Positions 1 to 7,164 of a stretch of 7,164 bases of DNA are shown here, piece after piece. Made by a program: the position numbers and the translations under genes. Source of the stretch: Gammaproteobacteria bacterium (lineage in GTDB: Bacteria > Pseudomonadota > Gammaproteobacteria > Eutrophobiales > Eutrophobiaceae); the NCBI GenBank assembly GCA_009843675.1, contig VYCZ01000118.1:2477-9640 (forward strand), read 5' to 3'. The notes beneath the pieces are model-generated. The model had not been told where the DNA came from and made no database searches. It worked only from the letters and a program-made list of their open reading frames with translations. Position 1 is the first letter of the stretch; every line of letters begins with the position of its first letter.

Positions 1-1
1 C

Positions 2-2923
2 TGGCCGGTCGCCAACATTGAATTTGTCGTCCCCGGGGAAGCCGGCCGGCGCTACGCCCTGGGTTTCGATTACCTGAACCTGGCGGACCTGGCGCCGCTT
101 GCTCCCGACCTGGAGTTTATTCCCGAAGCAGCCGGGCGCATGCTCAAAAACGCCTCGATCAGTGGTGAACTGCTTAACGGACTGGTTGTCCATGACCGCC
201 ACCCCGACGCGGAACAGGTACTTGTATATAACCTGGCTTTCAGGAACCTGGATGCCTCCCTGGGCCCGGACCGGCCGGCGGCCGGGATCCGGTCCGGGAG
301 ACTGCGCGGAACGGACAGCCGGGCCGGGATTACCATGAACGGCGCCGGCGCGGAATTCAGCATACCTGGCCTCTACGCCAATGAACTGGCGTTCAGCAAC
401 CTGGACGGCTCGCTCTCCTGGATGCGCACTGAGCAGGGCTGGGTACTGCATACGGACGACCTGTTCATGGAAAACCGTGACATGTCCCTTGCCGTCAGGG
501 GAAGCGCGGCACAAGACGGGGGGGGCGCCTCACCCTACCTGGACATGATCGCCGAAATCCGTAGCGAGCGGCTGGAAAACATGTACCGTTACATGCCGTA
601 TACGGATAAATTCCGCATCCGGGAGTGGATGGAAAGGTCCCTGCACGCGGGGTACGTCGATTCAGCCATCGCCGTCATACGCGGTTACCCGGACGAGTTC
701 CCGTTCAGGAACAACAACGGCAGTATGCGCGGGGTGGTGAACCTGTCCGGGAGCATTGTCGAATACTCGCAGCAATGGCCTGCCGTGGACAATGCAGACG
801 CCGAAATCTTCTTTCACAACGAACTGATGACGGCGCGTATCAGCCGCGGCAGCGTCTTCGGCGCACAGGTCACCGGGGCAACGGGCGCCATCGAGGACCT
901 GACCAGGCGTCCCAAGGTGGTTCTGCTCAAGGGCAACGTTAAGGGTGTGGAAAAAGACCTTGAATTATACATCGCGCAAAGCCCGCTGGCTGAAGGCGGC
1001 ATAATCAATCATGCCAACCGGTCCCTGGTGGCCGGCAGCTTTGACATGGATCTGGACATGAGCATCCCGATAAAAGCGCCGCACCTGCAATCCGTCATCA
1101 ACGGAACGCTCAGCCTGGAAGACGCCAGGCTGGTCTCAAAGGCCGGCAACCTGGAACTGGAGCAGGTTAACGGCACACTCGGATTTACCCGGGATTCCGT
1201 GGACGGACGCGGCCTGACTGCGGTGTTTGCCGGGCAACCGGTAACGCTGGCCATGACCGGTTCCAGAAACACGCCGGAAACGCCGCCCGCTTTCGTGATA
1301 TCCGGGCGTTCAACCGACGAGGTTATCATGCAACAGGTCAGCGAGCGCTTCCCGGGCGCGGCCCATTTCGCCTCCAGGCTGGGAGAACGCATCTCCGGGT
1401 CGGCTGACTGGCAGGCCCGGTTTATCTTTGAACAGGATGCGCAGGCCTTGAGGCAGCGCCTGGAGCTGGAATCCGACCTGTACGGGCTGGCGCTGGACCT
1501 GCCCAGGCCGCTGTGGAAACCGACCTATGGCAGGAAGCAACTGGTTATCAGGAAAACCCTGGGTGAACCCGGGCCGACAGAACTGGTTTATGATGACGAT
1601 GTGTTCGCGCGGCTCCACACCCGGCAAGACACGAGTCTCGAAAGACTGGATATAGCCCTGGGAAACGGCTTCCGGAGCGGCCCTGCCGGCGCCGGGGTGA
1701 ACCTGACGGGCCGTACCGGCATCCTGCTGTTTGATGAATGGCGCGACGCCATTGCCTTCTTCGCTCGCGAACAGGGTGATGGAACCGGTTTTTTCAGTTT
1801 CGCAAACATCAACATGGAACTGGAAACAGGCCTATTGAATGTCCTGAACCAGTCGTTCAAGGATAGCAGCATGCAGGCAAGCCGGCGCAATGGAGACTGG
1901 CGGGTTGCCTTCCAGGGGAAGAGCCTGGAAGGCGAAATGTTCCTGCCCAAGCGCCCGTCCCCGGAAAACAGGATAGAGGTCAACCTTGATAAACTGGCCA
2001 TTAAAAAAACCGGTGACGGCAGGAGCGCAGGTGAGGCAGACCCGGGCAACCTGCCGCCGGTGCGGGCGGAAATTGCCGACTTCACATACGGAGACTACCA
2101 CCTGGGCAGCATGACACTCTCCACCACGCCGACCGCCAACGGATTGTCGTTCGAGGAAATCGGGTTTGAGACGCCGGAGATGACCATCAACGGCACCGGA
2201 CTGTGGGAAAAGCCGTTCAACAGGAACAAATCATACTTCACCATAGATTTGAAAGCCCGCAAACTCCATAAGATGCTGGCCGCTTTCGGCTATGATGATA
2301 CCGCCATCAAGGCGGACAAAACGGAAATAGCCATCGATGCAGTCTGGGACGGTTCACCGGACGAGTTTTCACTGGAAAAACTGGCCGGCACGTTCGATAT
2401 CCGGGTAAAAAAAGGCCAACTTCTCGAGGTGTCTCCCGCGGCAGGGAGACTCTTTGGACTGCTGAGTATCCAGACCCTGCCCAGGCGGCTGACGCTGGAC
2501 TTCACCGACCTGTTCGGCAAGGGCCTGGCGTTCGACAAAATAACCGGGAGTTTCAATATCGCCAACGGCAACGCCTACACCAATGACCTGCACCTGACCG
2601 GACCCAGCGCCGACGTGTTGATCAGCGGCAGGACCGGCCTGGCCGACCAGGACTACGACCAGCTCGTTACCGTCACGCCGCAGTTCGCCAACAATCTGCC
2701 CATTGCCAGCGCGCTATTGGGTCCGGTCGGAATCGGAGTGGGCGCGGTGCTGTACCTGGCCGACAACATGTTCGGGTTGATCGACAACAATATCAACAAG
2801 ATGCTCAGCTACCAGTACACGATCACCGGCAACTGGCATGACCCGAAAATAGAAAAAGTGAAGGAATCCGCCGAGGACAAACAGGTAAAAGTCCCGCACA
2901 CGTCCCAACTCCGCTACCCCTGA
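2..2923 (+). CDS. yhdP: YhdP-family AsmA-like envelope protein, 3' part (5' end outside window)
   Basis: The reading frame is open from the left edge to the TGA at 2921-2923, giving 973 visible residues. E. coli YhdP is about 1266 aa, so roughly 300 N-terminal residues, including the expected inner-membrane anchor, lie outside. The ATG at 140 is internal: codons before it continue the same protein (WPVANIEFVVPG...). The C-terminal signature is clear from visible residue 814, with AGRLFGLLSIQTLPRRLTLDF, then LFGKGLAFDKITGSF, DLHLTGPSADVLISGRTGL, a YDQLVTVTPQ strand, a hydrophobic glycine-rich segment near 901-918, and a final YTITGNWHDPKIEKV. This is the AsmA-like C-terminal region of the YhdP/TIGR02099 family. 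Known role of the family: a large periplasm-spanning, lipid-channel-like protein anchored in the inner membrane that, with TamB and YdbH, moves phospholipid to the outer membrane. Family assignment is secure; transport by this protein is inferred. No frameshift is seen. Confidence 0.94.
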   Translation, partial: WPVANIEFVVPGEAGRRYALGFDYLNLADLAPLAPDLEFIPEAAGRMLKNASISGELLNGLVVHDRHPDAEQVLVYNLAFRNLDASLGPDRPAAGIRSGRLRGTDSRAGITMNGAGAEFSIPGLYANELAFSNLDGSLSWMRTEQGWVLHTDDLFMENRDMSLAVRGSAAQDGGGASPYLDMIAEIRSERLENMYRYMPYTDKFRIREWMERSLHAGYVDSAIAVIRGYPDEFPFRNNNGSMRGVVNLSGSIVEYSQQWPAVDNADAEIFFHNELMTARISRGSVFGAQVTGATGAIEDLTRRPKVVLLKGNVKGVEKDLELYIAQSPLAEGGIINHANRSLVAGSFDMDLDMSIPIKAPHLQSVINGTLSLEDARLVSKAGNLELEQVNGTLGFTRDSVDGRGLTAVFAGQPVTLAMTGSRNTPETPPAFVISGRSTDEVIMQQVSERFPGAAHFASRLGERISGSADWQARFIFEQDAQALRQRLELESDLYGLALDLPRPLWKPTYGRKQLVIRKTLGEPGPTELVYDDDVFARLHTRQDTSLERLDIALGNGFRSGPAGAGVNLTGRTGILLFDEWRDAIAFFAREQGDGTGFFSFANINMELETGLLNVLNQSFKDSSMQASRRNGDWRVAFQGKSLEGEMFLPKRPSPENRIEVNLDKLAIKKTGDGRSAGEADPGNLPPVRAEIADFTYGDYHLGSMTLSTTPTANGLSFEEIGFETPEMTINGTGLWEKPFNRNKSYFTIDLKARKLHKMLAAFGYDDTAIKADKTEIAIDAVWDGSPDEFSLEKLAGTFDIRVKKGQLLEVSPAAGRLFGLLSIQTLPRRLTLDFTDLFGKGLAFDKITGSFNIANGNAYTNDLHLTGPSADVLISGRTGLADQDYDQLVTVTPQFANNLPIASALLGPVGIGVGAVLYLADNMFGLIDNNINKMLSYQYTITGNWHDPKIEKVKESAEDKQVKVPHTSQLRYP

Positions 2924-2932
2924 CCCTCTGTC

Positions 2933-3069
2933 TTATCCGCAGATGACGCAGATGAACGCAGATAAAACAAAACTTTTTCAGGAAACTCCTGCTTAATCAG
3001 GTTCCTTAATTTTTCCTCTGTGTACCCTGTGGCTTTATATCTGCGCTAATCTGCGTCATCTGCGGATAA
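2933..3069. repeat. 137-bp palindromic (inverted-repeat) intergenic element
   Basis: Left arm 2933-2967 and right arm 3035-3069 are reverse complements at 32 of 35 positions, and the outer 21 nt (2933-2953 against 3049-3069) match perfectly. Each arm holds three copies of a 7-mer: cgcagat at 2938, 2947 and 2957, and its complement atctgcg at 3039, 3049 and 3058. The 9/10-nt spacing is mirrored. The 67-nt centre holds a smaller hairpin and a ctctgtgtaccctgtggc stretch. From memory, similar 'atccgcagat..acgcagat' strings recur as dispersed intergenic repeats in many environmental bacteria, so this is probably a MITE-like or REP-like non-coding element; I could not test copy number. There is no ORF of note and no convincing target-site duplication. 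It fills nearly the whole yhdP-mnmA gap and would form a long hairpin in any transcript reading through. Confidence 0.85.
2980..3014 (+). terminator. Possible weak intrinsic terminator inside the repeat
   Basis: A stem-loop can be drawn from aggaa (2980-2984) pairing with ttcct (3002-3006). A three-base bulge (act) follows, then cctg (2988-2991) pairs with cagg (2998-3001) around a cttaat loop. Three bases after the stem comes a run of five T at 3010-3014. An alternative fold is cagga/tcctg (2979-2983 with 2987-2991). The position, about 60-90 nt after the yhdP stop, suits a terminator. The stem is short, bulged and only moderately GC-rich, so it may be just the inner part of the palindrome. 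Confidence 0.3.
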
Positions 3070-3072
3070 ATC

Positions 3073-4155
3073 ATGAAGAGTAAAAAAATCATAGTCGGCG
3101 TGTCCGGAGGGGTTGACTCCTCAGTAGCCGCGCTGCTGTTGCTCGAACAGGGCCATGAGGTGGAGGCCTTGTTCATGAAGAACTGGGATGAAACCGACGA
3201 GAGCGGCGGTTGTATCTGGGAAGCCGACGTGGAAGACGCCCTGGCCGTGTGCGAAAAACTCGGGATCAGGCTGAATACCGTGGACCTGTCCCAGGCATAC
3301 TGGCACAAGGTGTTCCGGGAGTTCCTGGATGAATACAGCCGCGGGCGCACCCCCAACCCTGACATCTTGTGCAACCAGGAGATCAAGTTCCGCGCCTTCC
3401 TGGACCATGCAACGTCCCTGGACGCCGCGGCTATCGCCACCGGGCATTATGCATCAATCCTGCGCGACAACGGCGCCTGCCGCCTGCTCAAGGGCGCCGA
3501 CCGCAACAAGGACCAGAGTTACTTCCTGTGCCGGCTCAACCAGGAGCAACTGGCAAAAAGCCTGTTCCCGCTGGGCGCCCTGACAAAGCCTGACGTGCGC
3601 GCCCTGGCGCAACGCCGCGGCCTCATCACCCATGACAAGAAAGACAGCACCGGCATCTGTTTTATCGGCGAACGCCCGTTCCGCGACTTTCTCGGCCACT
3701 ACCTGCCGGTACAGGCGGGACCGATCCGCACCCTCGACGGCAAGGACGTGGGCGAGCACGCGGGAATCCACTTCTATACCCTGGGCCAGCGCCAGGGCCT
3801 GGGCATCGGCGGGGTCCGCGGCCGCCCGGAACAACCCTGGTACGTGGTGGCCAAGGACGTGGAGAATAACGTGCTCACGGTGGCCCAGGGACATGACCAC
3901 CCGTCCCTGTACAGCCGCGGCCTGGTTGCCGCAAACATGAACTGGATCACGGAAGCACCGGCGCTCCCCCATGATTGCGCCGTTAAAACGCGCTACCGCC
4001 AGGCCGACCAACCCTGTACAATCGAGCCTTTCGACGCCGACAGGGCCAGGGTGCAATTCACCCGCCCGCAACGAGCCGTCACCCCCGGCCAGTACGCCGT
4101 CTTCTACGACGGCGACCAGTGCTTGGGCGGCGGCGTTATTGAAGAGGTAATATGA
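3073..4155 (+). CDS. mnmA: tRNA-specific 2-thiouridylase MnmA (TrmU)
   Basis: MnmA activates U34 of tRNA-Lys, -Glu and -Gln with ATP and inserts sulfur to give s2U34. In E. coli the sulfur comes from IscS through the Tus relay; the enzyme is cytoplasmic. The 360-aa product is complete (E. coli 368 aa). It shows the PP-loop SGGVDSS (residues 11-17), FMKNW (34-38), [16 protein letters not shown] with the expected nucleophile Cys100, ATGHYA (122-127), KDQSYF (146-151), [11 protein letters not shown] with the second catalytic Cys196, [13 protein letters not shown] (235-247), and a C-terminal beta-barrel ending [11 protein letters not shown]...CLGGGVIE. Both sulfur-transfer cysteines are present, so it should be active. 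ATG 3073 is the first possible start: TAA at 3067-3069 is in frame just upstream. The Shine-Dalgarno is poor (only gga at 3064-3066) and lies in the right arm of the inverted repeat. The stop overlaps the next gene. Confidence 0.98.
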   Translation: MKSKKIIVGVSGGVDSSVAALLLLEQGHEVEALFMKNWDETDESGGCIWEADVEDALAVCEKLGIRLNTVDLSQAYWHKVFREFLDEYSRGRTPNPDILCNQEIKFRAFLDHATSLDAAAIATGHYASILRDNGACRLLKGADRNKDQSYFLCRLNQEQLAKSLFPLGALTKPDVRALAQRRGLITHDKKDSTGICFIGERPFRDFLGHYLPVQAGPIRTLDGKDVGEHAGIHFYTLGQRQGLGIGGVRGRPEQPWYVVAKDVENNVLTVAQGHDHPSLYSRGLVAANMNWITEAPALPHDCAVKTRYRQADQPCTIEPFDADRARVQFTRPQRAVTPGQYAVFYDGDQCLGGGVIEEVI

Positions 4156-4157
4156 TG
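4143..4157 (+). promoter_or_regulatory. RBS and double-ATG start of the cyclophilin gene
   Basis: AGAGG at 4143-4147 lies inside the last codons of mnmA. It stands 4 nt before ATG 4152 and 7 nt before the adjacent in-frame ATG 4155. The second spacing is closer to optimal, so the true start may be 4155. The ATGA overlap with the mnmA stop suggests translational coupling. Confidence 0.6.
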
Positions 4158-4703
4158 TCCGTAGACAAATCCAACCCGCTCTGGAAACAGCAGCTCAGCA
4201 AGCCTGAAATGAAGGCCTTTACCCCCGGTATGAAATACTACTGGGACATGGAAACCAATATGGGAACGATGAGCTTCCTGCTGTTCCATGACATGACCCC
4301 CATGCACGTGAACAGCACCATCTACCTCACTGAGCTGGGCTTTTACGACGAGGTCCTGTTTCACCGGGTCATTCCGGGGTTCATGGCCCAGGGCGGTGAC
4401 CCCACCGGCACGGGCCGGGGCGGCCCCGGCTACCGCTATGAGGGCGAGTTCCCCGAAGGTCTTTCCCATGACCGTCCCGGACTGTTGAGCATGGCCAATG
4501 CCGGTCCGGGAACGGACGGCAGCCAGTTCTTCATTAATTTCGTTCCCACCCAGTACCTGGACGGCAAGCATACGATCTTCGGCGAACTTGCCGGCGGCAT
4601 GGAGACGCTGAAGGCCCTGGAGGAGCGCGGCAGCGGCAGTGGCAAACCCGTGGAGGAACTGAAAATCATCAAGACGACCATCCGGCGCGAGTCCGCAGAT
4701 TGA
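4152..4703 (+). CDS. Cyclophilin-type peptidyl-prolyl cis-trans isomerase
   Basis: This 183-aa protein is predicted to catalyse cis-trans isomerisation of X-Pro bonds. There is no signal peptide or membrane segment (N-terminus [14 protein letters not shown]), so it should be cytoplasmic. The cyclophilin domain spans about residues 28-177 after a short charged extension. Active-site motifs are intact: [13 protein letters not shown] with catalytic Arg72, Phe77, Met78 and Gln80; [19 protein letters not shown] (110-128) with Ala115, Asn116, Gln125 and Phe127; and [12 protein letters not shown] with His140. The position of human CypA Trp121 is Tyr135, as expected for a bacterial form with low cyclosporin affinity. 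The loop pattern is closer to the compact CypA-like type than to E. coli PpiB, so I give no symbol. The start overlaps the mnmA stop by 4 nt; ATG 4155 is an alternative. acnA follows 25 nt downstream. Substrate proteins cannot be inferred. Confidence 0.95.
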   Translation: MMSVDKSNPLWKQQLSKPEMKAFTPGMKYYWDMETNMGTMSFLLFHDMTPMHVNSTIYLTELGFYDEVLFHRVIPGFMAQGGDPTGTGRGGPGYRYEGEFPEGLSHDRPGLLSMANAGPGTDGSQFFINFVPTQYLDGKHTIFGELAGGMETLKALEERGSGSGKPVEELKIIKTTIRRESAD

Positions 4704-4715
4704 ATACACAAAAAC

Positions 4716-4731
4716 AAGGAGTTCATCATTG
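4716..4731 (+). promoter_or_regulatory. Strong RBS deciding a TTG start for acnA
   Basis: AAGGAG at 4716-4721 is followed by a 7-nt spacer and TTG at 4729-4731. No in-frame ATG or GTG lies nearby upstream, and the first in-frame ATG is near 4972, deep inside conserved sequence. The spacing and the match of the next residues to the AcnA N-terminus make TTG the start. Confidence 0.88.
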
Positions 4732-7164
4732 ATCGATACAAAAACAACACTTGAGGTAAACGGCAGAAGTTACCGGATTTATTCCCTTGAGGCCCTGGCA
4801 GGCAGTCATGACATCAGCCGCCTGCCCTATTCCCTTAAAATCCTGCTGGAGAACCTGCTGCGCCACGAGGACGGGATCAACATCACCCGGGAGGACATCG
4901 CCGCGCTGGCGGACCGTGACCCTCTGGCAAAGTCCGGCCGGGAAATCGCCTTCACCCCCGCCCGGGTCCTGATGCAGGACTTTACCGGCGTGCCGGCAGT
5001 GGTGGACCTCGCCGCGATGCGTGATGCGATGCAGGCCCTGGGCGGCGACCCCGAGAAGATCAACCCACTCTCCCCCGCCGAACTGGTCATCGACCATTCG
5101 GTGATGGTGGACGTGTTCGGCACGCCGGACGCGGCGCAACGCAACGCGGTCATCGAGTTTGACCGCAACCGGGAGAGGTACGAATTCCTGCGCTGGGGAC
5201 AACAGGCATTCTCCAATTTCAAGGTGGTGCCGCCGGACACCGGCATCGTGCACCAGGTCAACCTGGAGTACCTGGCCAGGACGGTATTCACCAGGGAGGT
5301 TAATGGCGTAGTTGAGGCCTATCCGGATACCGTGGTCGGCACCGATTCCCATACCACCATGATCAATGGCCTGGGTGTGCTTGGCTGGGGCGTAGGCGGC
5401 ATCGAGGCGGAAGCGGCGATGCTGGGGCAACCCATCACTATGCTGATCCCCGAAGTGGTTGGTTTCAAACTCAGCGGAGCGTTGCCGGAAGGCGCCACGG
5501 CCACGGACCTGGTGCTGACCGTGGTGGAGATGCTCCGGAAGCATGGGGTGGTGGGCAAGTTTGTAGAATTTTATGGCGACGGCCTGGACAACCTGTCCCT
5601 GGCTGACCGGGCGACCATCGCCAACATGGCCCCGGAATACGGCGCCACCTGCGGCATCTTCCCCATCGACCGGGAAACCGTCAACTACCTGCGCCTGTCA
5701 GGCCGGGACGACGAACAGGTGGAACTGGTCGAGGCTTACGCAAAGGCGCAGGGGATGTGGCGCGCGGCAGGAACGCCCGAGGCACGTTATTCCGCCACCC
5801 TGAGCCTGGATATCGGCACGGTGGCGCCCAGCCTGGCCGGGCCGAAACGGCCCCAGGATCGCATACCCCTGGCCGAAGTCGGGGAAAGTTTCCGCCAACA
5901 CCTTAAAGATATGACCGGGCGCGACGAGGTTGCACAAACGGAGGTCTCCGATTTCAGGTTAAAGGACGGCGCAGTAGTCATAGCGGCCATCACTTCCTGC
6001 ACCAACACCTCTAACCCGGCAGTTATGGTCGGCGCCGGCCTGGTGGCCAAAAAAGCGAGAGAGAGAGGCCTGACCGTGAAACCCTGGGTAAAGACCAGCC
6101 TGGCGCCGGGCTCCCTCGTGGTGCGGGACTACCTGGACCGGGCGGGACTCAGCGCCGACCTGGATGAACTGGGCTTCAATATCGTCGGCTATGGTTGCAC
6201 TACCTGTATCGGCAACTCCGGCCCGTTGCCGGAGGAGGTCAGTCGGGGCATCCGCGAGGGCGACCTGGTGGCGACTTCGGTGCTGTCCGGTAACCGCAAC
6301 TTTGAAGGCCGGGTCCACGCCGAGGTCAAAATGAATTTCCTGGCCTCTCCCCCGCTGGTAGTGGCCTACGCTATCGCCGGCACGGTGGATATCGACCTCA
6401 ACAACGACCCACTGGGTCAGGACGGGGACGGCAACGCGGTCTACCTGAAAGACATCTGGCCTGGCCAGGCCGAGATAAATGCCGTCATCGCCGCGTCAAT
6501 CGATTCGGAGATGTTCCGCAATTCATACCGGCAGGCCTTTGCCGGGGACGCCAACTGGACCGGCATCGACGCGCCGGAAAGCAGCAGGTATGAATGGAAT
6601 GGAGCCTCCACCTACGTGCAGAACCCACCCTATTTCGAGGACATGCGCACAACCCCGGGCGGGATCGAGCCGATCCGGGGCGCCAGGGCGCTGGTCAAGC
6701 TGGGCGACAGTATCACTACCGACCACATCTCTCCTGCCGGCGCCATCAAGGCGGACACGCCGGCGGGCAGATACCTGATCGACAATGGCGTAGAGCCGCT
6801 GGATTTCAATTCCTACGGCTCCCGTCGCGGCAACCACGAGGTGATGATGCGCGGCACTTTTGCCAATATCCGCCTCAGAAACCAGCTTGCGCCGGGCACC
6901 GAAGGCGGCTGGACCGTACACCAGCCGTCCGGGGAACAGATGACGATCTACGAGGAAGAAGGCGTTCCCCTGGTAGCGCTGGCCGGCAGCGAATACGGCA
7001 CCGGATCTTCCCGTGACTGGGCTGCCAAAGGCACCAGGCTGCTGGGAGTCCGGGCAGTCATTGCCGTCAGTTTCGAACGCATCCACCGCTCCAACCTGGT
7101 CGGCATGGGCGTATTGCCCCTGGTGTTCAAACCCGGCGAAAGCGCCGATACCCTGGGCCTGACC
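4729..7164 (+). CDS. acnA: Aconitate hydratase A (AcnA/IRP1-type), 3' end outside window
   Basis: Aconitase interconverts citrate and isocitrate through cis-aconitate in the TCA and glyoxylate cycles, using a [4Fe-4S] cluster in the cytoplasm. The frame is open from TTG 4729 to the last base, 812 codons with no stop or frameshift. AcnA proteins are about 890 aa, so roughly 80 C-terminal residues are missing. Seen in order: [19 protein letters not shown] near the N-terminus, [21 protein letters not shown] from residue 204, SCTNTSNP with cluster ligand Cys424, [13 protein letters not shown] with ligands Cys490 and Cys493, [11 protein letters not shown], and the swivelling domain with [17 protein letters not shown] (active-site Ser761, Arg762) and [16 protein letters not shown]. 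All three Cys ligands are present. The long form with these motifs marks the AcnA/IRP1 branch, not AcnB. Members of this branch can bind RNA as apo-proteins; that is untested here. Probably co-transcribed with mnmA and the cyclophilin gene. Confidence 0.97.
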   Translation, partial: MIDTKTTLEVNGRSYRIYSLEALAGSHDISRLPYSLKILLENLLRHEDGINITREDIAALADRDPLAKSGREIAFTPARVLMQDFTGVPAVVDLAAMRDAMQALGGDPEKINPLSPAELVIDHSVMVDVFGTPDAAQRNAVIEFDRNRERYEFLRWGQQAFSNFKVVPPDTGIVHQVNLEYLARTVFTREVNGVVEAYPDTVVGTDSHTTMINGLGVLGWGVGGIEAEAAMLGQPITMLIPEVVGFKLSGALPEGATATDLVLTVVEMLRKHGVVGKFVEFYGDGLDNLSLADRATIANMAPEYGATCGIFPIDRETVNYLRLSGRDDEQVELVEAYAKAQGMWRAAGTPEARYSATLSLDIGTVAPSLAGPKRPQDRIPLAEVGESFRQHLKDMTGRDEVAQTEVSDFRLKDGAVVIAAITSCTNTSNPAVMVGAGLVAKKARERGLTVKPWVKTSLAPGSLVVRDYLDRAGLSADLDELGFNIVGYGCTTCIGNSGPLPEEVSRGIREGDLVATSVLSGNRNFEGRVHAEVKMNFLASPPLVVAYAIAGTVDIDLNNDPLGQDGDGNAVYLKDIWPGQAEINAVIAASIDSEMFRNSYRQAFAGDANWTGIDAPESSRYEWNGASTYVQNPPYFEDMRTTPGGIEPIRGARALVKLGDSITTDHISPAGAIKADTPAGRYLIDNGVEPLDFNSYGSRRGNHEVMMRGTFANIRLRNQLAPGTEGGWTVHQPSGEQMTIYEEEGVPLVALAGSEYGTGSSRDWAAKGTRLLGVRAVIAVSFERIHRSNLVGMGVLPLVFKPGESADTLGLT

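Noticed and set aside
2003..2413. Runs of seven A at 2003-2009 and 2407-2413 as programmed frameshift sites
   Set aside because: The yhdP frame continues with conserved sequence on both sides, and there is no downstream structure or alternative-frame product of interest.
140..2923. Treating ATG 140 as the true start of the yhdP-like gene
   Set aside because: The same frame is open to the window edge and encodes family-like sequence upstream, and no Shine-Dalgarno precedes 140. The gene is cut by the window.
3010..3040. Sigma-70-like promoter for mnmA (ttttcc ... ttatat)
   Set aside because: Both boxes match poorly and the spacing is about 19 nt in AT-rich sequence. This is not enough to call a promoter.
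2933..3069. CRISPR array or tandem-repeat locus from the recurring cgcagat units
   Set aside because: Units are only 7 nt at 9-10-nt spacing and occur in opposite orientation in the two arms, with no spacers. It is an inverted repeat, not an array.
3454..4071. 205-codon minus-strand ORF opposite mnmA
   Set aside because: It is antisense to conserved MnmA motifs and has no family resemblance; it is a GC-driven shadow frame.
4726..5544. 272-codon minus-strand ORF opposite acnA
   Set aside because: It lies wholly antisense to well-conserved aconitase sequence, has no recognisable domain and is low-complexity (His/Gly/Val-rich). Long antisense frames are expected in GC-rich genes.

Overview
The window looks like a chromosomal housekeeping region from a GC-rich gammaproteobacterium. 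The diderm-specific protein YhdP implies an outer membrane, and MnmA is co-linear along its whole length with the E. coli type. I do not name a genus. All genes lie on the + strand and coding density is high. I see no tRNA, rRNA, CRISPR array, transposase, phage or defence gene.

Layout: (1) positions 2-2923 hold the last 973 codons of a YhdP-family AsmA-like envelope protein, cut by the left edge. (2) Positions 2924-3072 form the only sizeable intergenic gap (149 bp). It is almost filled by a 137-bp inverted repeat with 35-nt arms (32/35 complementary), built from 'cgcagat' units, with a smaller hairpin and T-tract inside. (3) Positions 3073-4155 encode the tRNA 2-thiouridylase MnmA, complete. 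(4) Positions 4152-4703 encode a small cytoplasmic cyclophilin-type prolyl isomerase that overlaps the mnmA stop by an ATGA junction. (5) From 4729 to the right edge runs an AcnA-type aconitase that starts at TTG behind a perfect AAGGAG. It is open for 812 codons and lacks only its C-terminal end.

mnmA, the cyclophilin gene and acnA are tightly packed (4-nt overlap, then a 25-nt gap) and probably form one transcription unit. Their functions are tRNA wobble thiolation, protein folding and the TCA cycle, so they do not form an obvious pathway. The only loose link is that aconitase carries a Fe-S cluster and MnmA receives sulfur from the cysteine desulfurase system that also feeds Fe-S assembly. 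yhdP is separated from this unit by the repeat.

I looked for an undescribed system and did not find one. The most interesting item is the palindromic repeat. Its right arm ends three bases before the mnmA ATG and occupies the place where a ribosome binding site should be.
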